From Pseudarthrobacter psychrotolerans (GTDB lineage Bacteria; Actinomycetota; Actinomycetes; Actinomycetales; Micrococcaceae): a stretch of 64,000 nt of DNA. The position numbers were made by a program, and so were the translations under genes. Position 1 is the stretch's first letter. Each line of letters begins with the position of its first letter. The notes beneath the pieces are model-generated. The model had not been told where the DNA came from, made no database searches, and saw only the letters and a program-made list of their open reading frames with translations. The stretch covers positions 62,001-126,000 of the forward strand of contig NZ_CP047898.1 of the NCBI RefSeq assembly GCF_009911795.1, written 5' to 3'. This document shows positions 17,864-27,837 of the stretch, one piece after another.

Positions 17864-19354
17864 ATGACCAGTCAAACCATCGAGATCCCCACCGCACTCG
17901 GCACAGTCCGGGGCAATCTCCGCGGAGAGTCCGCCAGTTTCCTCGGAATTCCCTTTGCGCAGCCTCCGGTGGGAGAGCTCCGGTTCGCGGCCCCCGTCCC
18001 GTTCGGGCACTGGGAAGGTGTCCTGGACGCAACAGAGCATGGAGCAACACCGCAGCGGACCGCTCTGGCTGAGGTGACCCTCATCCCGGAGCCAACCGTT
18101 CCTGGGCCCTCAACCCTGAACCTCAACGTATTCGCCCCGGTTGACGCGGCATTCGGATCGAAGCTCCCTGTGCTGGTGTGGATTCACGGAGGCGGGTTCG
18201 TGGCCGGATCCCCGGCAAGTCCCTGGTACGACGGTGCGGGGTTCAACCGGGACGGCGTTGTGACGGTAAGTATTTCCTACCGCCTCGGCTTCGACGGCTT
18301 CGGCTGGATCGAGGACGCCCCTCACAACCGCGGAATCCTCGACTGGATGCTGGCGTTGCAGTGGATCCAGGACCACATTGCTTCATTCGGAGGAGATCCC
18401 TCGCGGGTCACAATCGCGGGCCAATCTGCCGGGGGTGGTGCTGTTTTGACGTTGCTGGCGGCCAAGGGGGCTGAGAAACTCTTCGCACGCGGCTACTCGA
18501 TTTCCGGCGCGGCGGCGGACATCCCGCTGGAAAAGGCAGAGGCCGCTGGCCGCGAACTTGCTGGCAAGGCCGGTGTGGAACCCAACATCGCCGGGTTCTC
18601 TTCACTGAGGGAAGAGCAGATACTTTCACTTCAGGGCGGCGTGGGTCTGGAAGCAGGCCCGGACGCCAACGATCCGATGGCGCCCATGGTGGCGCTGGTG
18701 ACCGGCGGACTCACTTTCGGGCCGGTCATCGATGGTCAGCTGTTGACCGATACGGTGGAAAACTCCCTGCGAAACGGGGCAGGTGCGGACAAGCCGCTTG
18801 TGCTCGGATCGACAGACCACGAGTTCAACATGGCGATGGCTCAGCATGAGGCGCCACTGGCCGGAGTGGACCCCGTACCGCTGTTGAGCAGCTTCGGTGC
18901 ATCACCGGAGCTGATCGAGGAATACAGGGCACAGCACGCTGGCCTCTCGACCGCAGGATTGCTGGGACAGTTCATCACGGACAGTATGTTCAGGGTCAAG
19001 ACACTTCAGTACGCCCAGGCGCGTGACGAGGCAGGGGCCCCGGCCTTCCTGTATCGGTTTTCCTGGCAATCGCCAACCATTGGTGGGGCATGCCACTGCC
19101 TCGATGTTCCCTTCTTCTTTGATTGCCTCGCCGATTCACACGTCGCGCACATCGCCGGACCCAATCCGCCCCAGGAACTGGCGGACGAGCTGCACAGCGA
19201 AGCCGTGGGTCTGATCGTCAACGGAGCCCCGGGCTGGGGCGCCTACACGGCGGACTCACCCCTGGTCCGGGTCTACAACACACCGTCCACCACCGCGGAC
19301 AACGGTTACTCCGAGGTGACTCTTTTGCAGCCGGCGGCAACGCCAGTAAACTAA
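17864..19354 (+). CDS. Type B carboxylesterase
   Basis: A 496-residue alpha/beta hydrolase, intact. It has FLGIPFAQPPVGELRF, oxyanion loop LVWIHGGGFVAGSPAS, nucleophile elbow GQSAGGGAV, and the C-terminal His region HCLDVPFFFD. AGGAG stands nine bases before the ATG. Hydrolyses carboxylic esters; the substrate is unknown. The window carries two such enzymes around one ROK regulator, so both may act on the same ester-linked (for example acylated or feruloylated) carbohydrate. That link is inference. Confidence 0.9.
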   Translation: MTSQTIEIPTALGTVRGNLRGESASFLGIPFAQPPVGELRFAAPVPFGHWEGVLDATEHGATPQRTALAEVTLIPEPTVPGPSTLNLNVFAPVDAAFGSKLPVLVWIHGGGFVAGSPASPWYDGAGFNRDGVVTVSISYRLGFDGFGWIEDAPHNRGILDWMLALQWIQDHIASFGGDPSRVTIAGQSAGGGAVLTLLAAKGAEKLFARGYSISGAAADIPLEKAEAAGRELAGKAGVEPNIAGFSSLREEQILSLQGGVGLEAGPDANDPMAPMVALVTGGLTFGPVIDGQLLTDTVENSLRNGAGADKPLVLGSTDHEFNMAMAQHEAPLAGVDPVPLLSSFGASPELIEEYRAQHAGLSTAGLLGQFITDSMFRVKTLQYAQARDEAGAPAFLYRFSWQSPTIGGACHCLDVPFFFDCLADSHVAHIAGPNPPQELADELHSEAVGLIVNGAPGWGAYTADSPLVRVYNTPSTTADNGYSEVTLLQPAATPVN

Positions 19355-19374
19355 GTCGGCCCGAGCGCGGGAAT

Positions 19375-19404
19375 CTCAGCCCCTGGGCAACGCCCGGGGC
19401 TGAG
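19375..19404 (+). terminator. Hairpin after the esterase
   Basis: Perfect 9-bp stem CTCAGCCCC with GGGGCTGAG and a 12-base loop, 20 bases after the esterase stop. No T-tract follows, so termination strength is uncertain. Confidence 0.55.
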
Positions 19405-19610
19405 TACGTTCAGCGGAATCCGAGCAAAGTTGTCGCAAACGTGGCATCGCCCCCGCCCCGCGTAGCTCTTCGGTAAAGGCGAGGACGTTTTCTATGCCCC
19501 GGCGCGATCCGCGCCACTGCCTATGCCTGGCGCATGAACCTCGTACCCGAGAATTAGGACCATTCACCCCCCAGGCCGCTTCCCCCATCATCCGGCTCGG
19601 CACCGCACTC

Positions 19611-20114
19611 CTAAAAAGCGACTCTGTTGTGGAGGCTGTAGAAGAGAGGGGCGCTTAGAGATTGCGCCAATAGGTCAGGGGCGGCCGTTGGGCGGCTGTC
19701 CCAACGGTGCGTGGTCCAGGCTTCTCGTAGGAGTCGCCGCGTGATGATGACGGCGTTGGCTAGTGCAACTTCCGTATGGAGCGGGATGCCTTTCCCATCA
19801 AGGAGCAGGGAGCGTTTGGTGCCCGGTTTGCCGCGGTCCACCGGGGATCTGCCAGCAACTTCGCCACCGCACGGGGCCTTGACGATGCACCCGGCCACGG
19901 CGAGGTCTTCGAAGTCGATGCCGACCAACCGGTCATAGGAGTCCAGACATATCTGTTCGAGCTGTTTAAAGATGCCGGCCTGCGTCCATTCATCCCTGCG
20001 CCGGCGGATCGTGGTCGCCGATAAGCTGGTGTCGGCGACTTTCTGGTAGGCGGCCCCGAGGACGAGGACATGGACGATCTTGTCGAAGACGATCCGGTCC
20101 GGCACCACAGACAT
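19611..20114 (-). pseudogene. IS5-family transposase remnant with internal deletion
   Basis: The frame from ATG 20114 (MSVVPDRIVFDK) encodes the N-terminal third of an IS5-type DDE transposase (YQKVADTSLSATTIRRRRDEW, IDFEDLAVAGCIVKAPCGG, GTKRSLLLDGKGIPL). It then jumps directly to what looks like the family C-terminus (ALANAVIITRRLLREAWTTHRWD). The middle of the catalytic domain, with at least one acidic residue, is missing, so the protein cannot be active. It sits between the esterase and the IS256 insertion, inside the region where the integrase gene has lost its 3' end. Confidence 0.7.
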
Positions 20115-20235
20115 GGGGCACAATCCTTTCAAACTGTGTCTCACATCAGTATTACACCTCACACATAGGTGACCAGCCGACCTTCGCACCCGCGACATGA
20201 GGGGTTGAGCGCCATACCGTTGTCGGTCAGCAAAG

Positions 20236-20285
20236 GGGTCCGGCAGCGCGATGTGGATTGTCCCGAGCTGGATGGTGACCAGTTC
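20236..20285 (-). pseudogene. Detached fragment of the split integrase gene
   Basis: Reading leftward from the IS256 target duplication, the codons ELVTIQLGTIHIALPDPL continue the integrase frame that ends at 21665 on the other side of the element. Homology then stops at about 20236, where IS5-derived DNA begins. The two pieces show that the IS256 element landed inside an already intact coding stretch. Confidence 0.65.
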
Positions 20286-21664
20286 GGGACTGTAATTTAA
20301 ACGGTGTAACTCCAGAGAATTAGGAGGTTCCCGTGACTGATGTGATTAGTGAGGCGACCGCGGAGAGGGTTGTTGGACCGGATCCGGCGGACGTGCTGGA
20401 CGAGCAGCTGGTGCGGCAGCTGAGCGAGCGGGCCCGGGCGGAGGGCCTGCGGCTGACCGGTGAGGGCGGGCTGCTGTCGCGTCTGACGAAGATGGTCGTG
20501 GAATCCGCCCTGGAAGGGGAAATGGAGGACCATCTGGGCTACGCCCGGCATGATCCGGCCGGCAGGGACGGCGGGAACTCGCGAAACGGCACCCGGTCCA
20601 AGGAGCTGTTGACCGAGGCCGGGCCCGTGCAGATTGCGGTGCCGCGGGACCGGGACGGCTCGTTTGCCCCGCAGCTGGTCGGGAAGCGGCAGCGCCGCCT
20701 GTCCGGGCTCGATGATCTGGTTATCTCGCTGTCCGCGAAGGGGCTCACGCACGGGGAGATCTGCGCCCACCTGGCCGAGGTCTACGGCGCGGAGGTCTCC
20801 AAGCAGACCATCTCCACCATCACGGAGAAGGTCCTGGAGGGTATGTCGGCCTGGCAGAGCCGGCCGCTGGATCCGGTGTATCCGGTGATCTTTATCGACG
20901 CGATCAACGTGAAGATCCGCGACGGGCAGGTCGCTAACCGGCCGATCTACGTGGCGCTGGCGGTCACCTGCGAGGGCACCCGTGACATCCTTGGGCTGTG
21001 GGCCGGCGAGCACGGTGACGGGGAGGGTGCGAAGTACTGGCTGCGGGTCCTGTCCGAGATCAAGAACCGGGGCACCCAGGACTGCCTGATCGTGGTCTGT
21101 GACGGGCTCAAGGGCCTGCCCGAGGCCATCGCCACCGTCTGGCCGCAGACGATCACCCAGACCTGCATTGTTCACCTTTTGCGCAACTCGTTCCGCTACG
21201 CGTCGAAGAGGGACTGGTCCGCGATCGCGAAAGACCTCAAGCCCGTCTACACGGCGGCGTCGGAGTCCGACGCGCTGGACCGGTTCGTCGAGTTCAGCGA
21301 GAAGTGGGAGAAGCGCTACCCGGCGATCATCCGGCTGTGGACCAACGCCTGGGCTGAGTTCGTGCCCTTCCTGCAGTTCGACCGCGAGATCCGCACGATC
21401 ATCTGCACGACCAATGCCATTGAGAGCATCAACGCGCACATCCGGAGGGCCGTGAACGCCCGCGGACACTTCCCCACGGAACAGGCCGCGCTCAAATGCG
21501 TCTATCTGGCGGTCATGAGTCTGGACCCCACCGGGACGGGCCGACAACGCTGGTCCAACCGCTGGAAGGCTGCGCTCAATGCCTTCGACGTTACCTTCGA
21601 CGGACGCCTGTCCGCCGGCAAGAAATAAAATCAAAACCAGTTACACCGAAAACTTGACAGACCC
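20286..21664 (+). mobile_element. IS256-family insertion sequence with 8-bp target duplication
   Basis: A 1379-bp element. The left end (GGGACTGTAATTTAAACGGT, then GTAACTCC) and the inverted right end (GGGTCTGTCAAGTTTTCGGT, then GTAACTG) form an imperfect terminal repeat of about 27 bp, with 13 identical bases at the inner side (CGGTGTAACT and neighbours). Both sides are flanked by ACCAGTTC (20278-20285 and 21665-21672), an 8-bp duplication as expected for this family. The element looks intact and potentially active. Confidence 0.9.
20333..21628 (+). CDS. IS256-family transposase (mutator type)
   Basis: A 431-residue DDE transposase. Catalytic residues are visible in context: first Asp in VIFIDAINVKIRDG, second Asp in LIVVCDGLKGLPEA, Glu in TTNAIESINAHIRR. 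The GTG start has a perfect TAGGAGG site. Length is normal for the family. The large open frame on the opposite strand is a by-product of GC-rich codon use. Confidence 0.93.
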   Translation: MTDVISEATAERVVGPDPADVLDEQLVRQLSERARAEGLRLTGEGGLLSRLTKMVVESALEGEMEDHLGYARHDPAGRDGGNSRNGTRSKELLTEAGPVQIAVPRDRDGSFAPQLVGKRQRRLSGLDDLVISLSAKGLTHGEICAHLAEVYGAEVSKQTISTITEKVLEGMSAWQSRPLDPVYPVIFIDAINVKIRDGQVANRPIYVALAVTCEGTRDILGLWAGEHGDGEGAKYWLRVLSEIKNRGTQDCLIVVCDGLKGLPEAIATVWPQTITQTCIVHLLRNSFRYASKRDWSAIAKDLKPVYTAASESDALDRFVEFSEKWEKRYPAIIRLWTNAWAEFVPFLQFDREIRTIICTTNAIESINAHIRRAVNARGHFPTEQAALKCVYLAVMSLDPTGTGRQRWSNRWKAALNAFDVTFDGRLSAGKK

Positions 21665-22767
21665 ACCAGTTCTTCAGTGATGGTCACGTCGTTCCAGGTT
21701 AGTCGTGCGATGTTTTCGGCCTGTTGTCCGAAGACGAGGATGAGGATCGCGGCGGCCCGGTCACGTGTCTCTAATCCGTCGGCGTCGATGACTCTTTTGA
21801 GTGCTTCGTCCTGTCCGGGCTTGGCGAGTCTTGGGCTGGTGCCGCGGCGGTGCGGAACGATGGTGAGCCCGGATGGGGCGACTTTGGCCTTAATGGCCCA
21901 TTTGAGGAAGCGCTCCGCGATGCGTCGGGTTGTGGGCCCTTCGGCTTGCCATACGTCGAGGTGAGATTGCTGCAGGTCAGGGAGTTTGATGTCATGTCCG
22001 GTGAGCCAGTTGAGGAGGTCGATGGCCACGGTGACTTCCTGTTTGGCGCGTAGGAAGGTGCCTCGGGCGACTTCGTCCATGTGGTTCATTCGTCGTTGGT
22101 GGTGCCAGCGGATGTAGCGGCGGATCACCTCGAGGTTCTGCGGGTCACTCACTCGTTCGAGGGCTTGTGCGGCCCAGCTGTCGTAGCGGATCCGGAGTTC
22201 GTCGCGTTGGGGGAGGACACCGTGTTCCGTGAGGAGTCCGCGGACGTATTCGCGGGTGCGTGAGTCGGGCAGTTCGTCGAAAGTTTCGTGGGTGATCTTT
22301 GGTGCGACCGCGAGGTTGCGGAGGAACGCCGTGGCGTGCTTTTGGCGGATCCAGGTCAGGCCGCTGTTGGCCCGTTTCATGGACTTCAGCGCGACCGCCA
22401 GCGGGATCAGATCGTTGGCGATGGCTCCCGTGCCCGGGTCGGTGAGCAGGTCATCTACGACAGTGGCGAGGACGCAGGTCCAGCATCGCCCGGCGCTGTG
22501 AAGTTCGTCCTCGGCTCCGCAGGTCTCGCAGTCCATGTTGATTCGGATGCCTGAGCATCGACGGCAGGCGGGTTGGTTATCGATGAGGCCGGGCAGGACG
22601 CCTTCGTGGCCGCAGGCGCAGATTCCTCGGGTGCGTTTGGCTTGCTGGTAGCAGTAGCCGCAGACGCCGCCGTCAGGCCATCGTGCGACGGTTTGGTGGT
22701 GCTGGCCACAGCGGTTGCAGGGGACCGGCCAGCGGATGGGGTCCTCTGCTTTGCGTGGCTTACTCAC
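21665..22767 (-). pseudogene. Tyrosine integrase-like gene interrupted by IS256
   Basis: The N-terminal part carries two Cys-rich zinc-ribbon segments (CNRCGQHHQT, CACGHEG, CRRCSG, CETCGAEDELH), followed by an alpha-helical middle and the start of the phage-integrase catalytic fold (RDRAAAILILVFGQQAENIA, LTWNDV, with the first catalytic-type Arg region). The frame is cut at 21665 by the IS256 element and only a few codons survive beyond it. It starts inside the XRE gene (8-base overlap), the usual pairing of this actinobacterial integrase type with a small HTH protein. The catalytic Tyr region is lost. Confidence 0.75.
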
Positions 22768-23113
22768 CGTCCTCAGGCGTGACTAGGCGGATGCGCTTGG
22801 CTATCGGGTTACCTGGTTGGATTCCGAGGTCTTCGCTGCGCTGCGGGGCATTTGCCGTTGCTGCGGCCCGCATCTCTACGAATGGTTCGAACAGGTCATT
22901 CGGGGTGCAGTCCAGGATGTCGCAGAGCGCCGCGAACGTCCTGGCAGGGATACGTTCGGGTGTGGCCGTGACCAGCCGGTAGACCTGGCTCTCGGAGAGA
23001 TTGATTCCGCGGGATCTCAGAAGTGGCATCAGTTCGATGGTCTTCCAGAGGTTGCGCTTGGCCATGAGGGCACGCAAATTCCAGCGGTAGCCGATCCGGC
23101 GCTGTTCAGGCAT
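22760..23113 (-). CDS. XRE-type HTH protein paired with integrase
   Basis: A 117-residue protein. After a basic N-terminus (RIGYRWNLRALMAKR) comes a Cro/C1-type HTH (LRSRGINLSESQVYRLVTAT) and ALCDILDCTPNDLFEPFVE, the end of an XRE domain. GGAGG precedes the ATG. The stop overlaps the downstream integrase start by eight bases. Genes of this type accompany the same integrase in other actinobacterial mobile regions and probably regulate or assist it. Confidence 0.85.
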   Translation of the reverse strand: MPEQRRIGYRWNLRALMAKRNLWKTIELMPLLRSRGINLSESQVYRLVTATPERIPARTFAALCDILDCTPNDLFEPFVEMRAAATANAPQRSEDLGIQPGNPIAKRIRLVTPEDGE

Positions 23114-23389
23114 CTGGTTCCTCCAAGGTCGTGATGCGGCGTGCGATCATCTGCTGCACCGTTTTCTGCTTGAAGTCCGACGATACCGATGTGTAGAGCC
23201 CGGGGGTCGAGGACCATTCCGCGGAAAGTAGCGCTAAGGAAACCGACCGCAACGATTGCCATATTTCACGACGGTCAGGGGCTTAATGCGACCGTTCACT
23301 GTAGTTGGGAAGGCCCTGAGAGCCCTGTTCCTACTGGGCGCGCTGCTTCGCGCGTAATTCCATACGGCCCGTTCGGACTTAGCGCAACA

Positions 23390-23928
23390 ATGAAGAGGTT
23401 GTGGCCCTGCCCCGTTATCAGTATTCCCGCATCCGGGCACGCCGGCTACGGCTACTGTCCCTTCCACTCCCGCTACTTTTTGGGGCTTCCGGCTATATCT
23501 GATCAGCACACCGGAAGGCATGCCCGTCATCTGGGGCCTGGCCATCCCCAAATTCGGTGAACGTGAAGTCACCCGGGCCCTTCGAGCGCGACCACCACCT
23601 CGTCATGACCGGTCAGGTTATCCTCGGCGACCAAGGCTTCGCGGGCCGCGACTTCGAGGCATTCATCACCGAAGACCTCGGCGCCGCCCTGATCCGCCCG
23701 ATCGCAAAGATGAGAAACCACGCTTGGGCAGCTTCGGCGGCATCAGACAATGGATCGAGTCGGTCTTTGACACCCTCAAAGGCCAGCTCACCCTCGAACA
23801 ACACAGCGGACGCACCCTCGCCGGCGTCTACGCCAGAGTCACAAGAAGCTCGCCGGCATGCCGGAAGACGAGCTGTACGTTGCCGCCAAGGATCTGCAGA
23901 GATGACGGGCACCGTCGACCGGATTTAG
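23390..23928 (+). pseudogene. Decayed IS982-like transposase
   Basis: Pieces of one transposase occur in all three frames: HAGYGYCPFHSRYF, then GLPAISDQHTGRHARHLGPG in one frame but EGMPVIWGLAIPKFGEREV in the next, VILGDQGFAGRDFEAFI, and RQWIESVFDTLKGQLTLEQH with GRTLAGVYARV. Order and motifs resemble the C-terminal half of IS982-type transposases as I recall them. At least three frameshifts are needed. The N-terminal half is not recognisable. Family assignment is moderate. Confidence 0.55.
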
Positions 23929-24018
23929 GGTCAACGGTGGCCGATGCTGCTTGCGTTAGCTCGGTGCGTCCTCTGAATCACATCTTGTCGAAGCCTTCGA
24001 TGCGGAGGGGTGCATTGA

Positions 24019-24915
24019 TCAGCTTGCGCTCAGCGATTCCGCCAGTGCCTGGGAAAACGCAGTGAGAATTGCTGGCTTTCTCCGACCGGCCAGCGTCTGG
24101 ATCTGACCTTGGCGCTGATGGAAAACCGGGTGTTCCACAGTCATGAACTTCAGGTCCGTCTCCCTCTTCGGGTGCACGACCAGTTGGCTGAGGAGTGTTG
24201 CGCCTGCCCCGGAGCGTGCGAACTCCAACGCTGGACTGGCGTGATCGGTGGACAGGGCGATTCTTGGGTGCAGGTTTTCCATCTGCACGGCGATGTCGAA
24301 CAGTTCCCGCTGGGTGATCCCCGGTGAAGGAAGAGCCAACGGATAGCGGCACAGTTCGGTGAGAGTGACAGTCTCACCTACCGTCAGAGGGTGGCCCTTG
24401 GCTGCCACGGCACATGCCGGTGCCGGGACCGAAAACTCCACGGCCACATCCCGCTGGGGTCCCAAAGCATAGACAGCGGCGATGTCGGCCTGGCCTTCGA
24501 TGACCATGCGGGTGGCATTCTCGGACGAGACCACATCCAGATGAAAATTGACGTCCTGATGATCCATGGTGAATCGGGCTATGGCCTCCGGTACCCGGCA
24601 TCTTGCAAGTCCTTCCGAACTGGCCACGGTGATGACCCGCTGGTGCCGCTTCTCGGAGTCCCGGAGCTCCTGAACCAGTGATTCCCCTTCAGCTTCTGCC
24701 CGCCGGGCATGCGCCAGCAGCAATCGACCGGCATCCGTCAACGTCATCCCCCGTGGATGCCGGACGAACAAGGGCACGCCGGCCGAGCGCTCCAGACTAC
24801 CGATCTGGCGGCTGATGGCGGAGGCCGACACATGCTGCACGGCCGCTGCCTCAGTGATGGAACCGGTCCGGGCAACATCATGGAAATAGATCAAGGCAGT
24901 TGGAAGCATCTTCAT
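24019..24915 (-). CDS. LysR-family transcriptional regulator
   Basis: A 298-residue regulator. The HTH is at residues 5-60 (YFHDVARTGSITEAAAVQ, SASAISRQIGSLER). The effector domain follows. The ATG at 24915 is preferred over the TTG one codon earlier. It is divergent from the M20-MHS-CoA-transferase-carboxyltransferase operon with 131 bases between starts, so it probably activates that operon in response to its substrate and represses itself. Confidence 0.92.
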   Translation of the reverse strand: MKMLPTALIYFHDVARTGSITEAAAVQHVSASAISRQIGSLERSAGVPLFVRHPRGMTLTDAGRLLLAHARRAEAEGESLVQELRDSEKRHQRVITVASSEGLARCRVPEAIARFTMDHQDVNFHLDVVSSENATRMVIEGQADIAAVYALGPQRDVAVEFSVPAPACAVAAKGHPLTVGETVTLTELCRYPLALPSPGITQRELFDIAVQMENLHPRIALSTDHASPALEFARSGAGATLLSQLVVHPKRETDLKFMTVEHPVFHQRQGQIQTLAGRRKPAILTAFSQALAESLSAS

Positions 24916-25046
24916 CAACCCACCCCAACACGCGGTTTGCCTTCAAGTCAATGGTCGTTGCAGAAACGATGCTGGTGCGTGACCTATACCACATGTAGCC
25001 TCGTTGGTAAGCAGATCCAGTTAGGCAATTTCAGGAGTACCGGAGC

Positions 25047-26459
25047 ATGAATTTTCCCGCATCAACACTGGAAAGTCTCGAAGAGTACGTTTCCACCGGC
25101 CAGCTCTTCGCGGACCTGAGTCGCCGCGTCGCCTATCGCACCGAGAGCGCGACGTCCGAAGGCCGAGTTGCGTTAGACGCATACCTGACCGAGGTGCTGA
25201 TCCCGGACCTCAGTGCTCTGGGTTGCGAAACGGAGCTCTTCCGCGGATGGGAGGGCGGGGCTAACTCTTTCCTGATCGGCACCCGGATTGAATCTGAGGA
25301 TGTGCCGACCGTGCTGTGCTACGGGCACGCAGATGTTGTTCCGGGCCAGGACGGTGAGTGGGATGAGGGACGCAGCCCCTGGGTTCTGGAAGCTGACGGA
25401 GACCGCTGGTATGGCCGCGGAACGGCCGACAACAAGGGGCAGCATCTGATCAATCTTGTAGCGTTGCGCATCCTATTGGAAACCAACGGCCGTCTGGGCT
25501 TCAATCTGAAGTTCCTTTTTGAATGTGGCGAGGAGATCGGCTCTCCCTCTCTGGCCGAATTTGCCTCGGCTAACAAAGACAAATTGGCAGCAGACGTCTT
25601 CATTGCATCCGATGGCCCGAGGCTGAGCGCGGACACGCCGACTATCTTCCTCGGATCAAGGGGGGGAATCACCTTTGAACTAGACGTCAACCTGCGTTCC
25701 GGTAGCTACCACTCCGGCAACTGGGGCGGACTGCTGCGCAATCCGGGGACGACGCTTGCGGCCGCGATCGGCACCTTAGTCGACGGAAACGGGAGGATTC
25801 TCTTGCCGGACCTCCTTCCAGCGAACGTGCCCGAGTCGGTTCGCACGGCGCTCAGTGAAATAGTCATTCCTCACACGCCCGGTGACCCGGATATTGACGT
25901 TGACTGGGCCGACACCAGCCTCACACCGGCCGAAAAACTTTACGGCTGGAACACCCTGGAGGTTCTGGCTCTAGGCTCCGGCGACGTCCGGGCCCCGATC
26001 AGCGCGATTCCGGGATCGGCACGTGCCGTACTTCAACTCCGATTCGTCGCGGGGACGCCGACGGACGGAATGGAAGACGCCGTCCAGGCCCACCTCGATG
26101 ACAGAGGGTTTGGGATGGTGCGGGTCCGCAAGACCACGTTCTTCCCCGCGAGCCGTCTCGACCCCGCCAACCCTTGGGTTGAATGGGCAAGCCGCTCCAT
26201 CCACAGCACCACGGGCATACAGCCGACAGTGCTGCCGAACATCGGCGGATCCCTGCCGAATAACGTCTTTGAGGACATCCTGGGTCTTCCGACACTTTGG
26301 ATTCCGCACTCCTATCCCGGCTGCCAGCAGCACGCCCCCAACGAACACATGCTGACATCCATCGCCCGCCAGGGTCTGCATATCGCGTGCGGCCTCTTCC
26401 ACGATCTGGGCCACACCTCCGCCGACATCGAACTTCCGCTCGCCGCGACCACAGCCTGA
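25047..26459 (+). CDS. M20-family metallopeptidase/amidohydrolase
   Basis: A 470-residue zinc hydrolase of peptidase family M20. Metal ligands and catalytic residues are visible: His94 and Asp96 in CYGHADVVPG, Asp in WYGRGTADNKGQH, the Glu pair in FECGEEIGSPS, and a C-terminal His in NEHMLT. The lid domain lies at about 200-330. CAGGAG precedes the ATG. The family includes dipeptidases, N-acyl-amino-acid hydrolases and deacylases. As first gene of the operon it probably makes the first hydrolytic cut on the transported compound. Confidence 0.9.
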   Translation: MNFPASTLESLEEYVSTGQLFADLSRRVAYRTESATSEGRVALDAYLTEVLIPDLSALGCETELFRGWEGGANSFLIGTRIESEDVPTVLCYGHADVVPGQDGEWDEGRSPWVLEADGDRWYGRGTADNKGQHLINLVALRILLETNGRLGFNLKFLFECGEEIGSPSLAEFASANKDKLAADVFIASDGPRLSADTPTIFLGSRGGITFELDVNLRSGSYHSGNWGGLLRNPGTTLAAAIGTLVDGNGRILLPDLLPANVPESVRTALSEIVIPHTPGDPDIDVDWADTSLTPAEKLYGWNTLEVLALGSGDVRAPISAIPGSARAVLQLRFVAGTPTDGMEDAVQAHLDDRGFGMVRVRKTTFFPASRLDPANPWVEWASRSIHSTTGIQPTVLPNIGGSLPNNVFEDILGLPTLWIPHSYPGCQQHAPNEHMLTSIARQGLHIACGLFHDLGHTSADIELPLAATTA

Positions 26460-26493
26460 TCCCCAGCCAACCACCTATTCTGGAGCAACCCCC

Positions 26494-27837
26494 ATGAACC
26501 CTTCACCAGAGGCAAACCCGACGAGAACCGTCGTCGCGGACCCGGAACAATCAGCCACCGACCCATCCCAAGGCCGGACGACACCACGGAAAAAAACGTC
26601 GGCCGTCCGCGGGGTCGCGGCAGCGACGATCGGCAATGCTCTCGAGTGGTTCGACATGTCGATCTACGCGCTGCTGGCCATCTATATCGGACGGAACTTC
26701 TTCCCATCCGATAACCCGGCCATCGAGGTCATCCAGGCCTTCGCCGTTTTCGGCGCTTCCTACCTGATCCGGCCTTTGGGCGGCCTGATCCTTGGCTCAT
26801 TTGCCGACCGCAAGGGCCTCAAGAAAGGCCTGATGCTGACCATCCGCCTCATGGTGCTTGGGACCGCGCTGATCGCGTTCATGCCAAACTATGACTCCAT
26901 CGGCGTGCTGGCCCCTATCGGGATCATCCTTGCCCGTCTCATTCAAGGATTCTCCGCCGGCGGCGAGTTTGGTGCGGCCACGTCATACCTCATCGCGCAG
27001 AACTCGGAACGACGCGGATTCCTGGGAAGCTTCCAGTTCGCCAGCCAGGGCCTGGGATCACTGACGGCGGCCATCTTTGTTGCCGTGCTGACGACAATGC
27101 TGTCAAACGAAGACATGATGTCCTGGGGCTGGCGGATTCCCTTCGTCTTCGGCCTGCTGGTCGGCCCTGCCGGCTACTTCATCCGCAAATTCGTCGACGA
27201 AGCACCCATAGACCACGGCCCGGACCCGGAGCGCCACGAGCCGATCCGGGACCTCTTCAGGAGCCAGAAAGTGGGCGTCCTTATCGCCGGCGGCGCCCTG
27301 GTGGTATCCACTGCGTTGAACTTCATCATTCAGTACATGCCCACATTCGGTATCCAGCAACTCGGACTTCCTAAGTCGTCGTCATTTTTCTGCCTCGTCC
27401 TTACCGGCATCATTCTGACTTTCGGAACACCAGTGGTGGGGCTCTTGTCGGACAAGTACGGCAGGATGAAGATAATGATCCCGGCCGCCGTCGTCATCGG
27501 AATCTCGGTGATTCCGCTGTTCCTGTGGCTCAATGCCGGACGTACCTTCTTCGTTCTGGCCTCGGTGATGGTCATACTTGGACTTCTCAAGGCAATCTAT
27601 TTCGGTGCACTGCCGTCCGTCATGTCCGATGCCTTCCCGGCCCGGGCCCGCGCCACAGGACTTTCATTCAGCTATAACACTGCCGTCGCTGTCTTTGGAG
27701 GATTCACCCCCATGATCGCCGCGTTCCTCATTGAAGCAACCGGGCAGAACATGGCTCCCGGCTACTACATTGCCGTACTTTCCTGCCTCAGTATCGTTGC
27801 CCTGAGCTGCGGCCTGAAATACAGGGGCATCCGATGA
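26494..27837 (+). CDS. MFS transporter, metabolite:H+ symporter (MHS) type
   Basis: A 447-residue, 12-helix carrier with the MHS hallmark near the N-terminus (IGNALEWFDMSIYALLA), the loop 2-3 motif (GSFADRKGLKKG) and ARLIQGFSAGGEFGAAT in helix 4-5. Relatives take up alpha-ketoglutarate, citrate, proline/betaine or aromatic acids with protons. It follows the M20 gene by 34 bases and overlaps the CoA-transferase start by ATGA. The exact substrate cannot be read. Confidence 0.92.
   Translation: MNPSPEANPTRTVVADPEQSATDPSQGRTTPRKKTSAVRGVAAATIGNALEWFDMSIYALLAIYIGRNFFPSDNPAIEVIQAFAVFGASYLIRPLGGLILGSFADRKGLKKGLMLTIRLMVLGTALIAFMPNYDSIGVLAPIGIILARLIQGFSAGGEFGAATSYLIAQNSERRGFLGSFQFASQGLGSLTAAIFVAVLTTMLSNEDMMSWGWRIPFVFGLLVGPAGYFIRKFVDEAPIDHGPDPERHEPIRDLFRSQKVGVLIAGGALVVSTALNFIIQYMPTFGIQQLGLPKSSSFFCLVLTGIILTFGTPVVGLLSDKYGRMKIMIPAAVVIGISVIPLFLWLNAGRTFFVLASVMVILGLLKAIYFGALPSVMSDAFPARARATGLSFSYNTAVAVFGGFTPMIAAFLIEATGQNMAPGYYIAVLSCLSIVALSCGLKYRGIR

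Noticed and set aside
20297..21634. 445-codon open frame on the minus strand across the IS256 transposase
   Set aside because: It mirrors the transposase exactly, has no recognisable domain, and arises from GC-rich third positions. The plus-strand protein has all catalytic residues.
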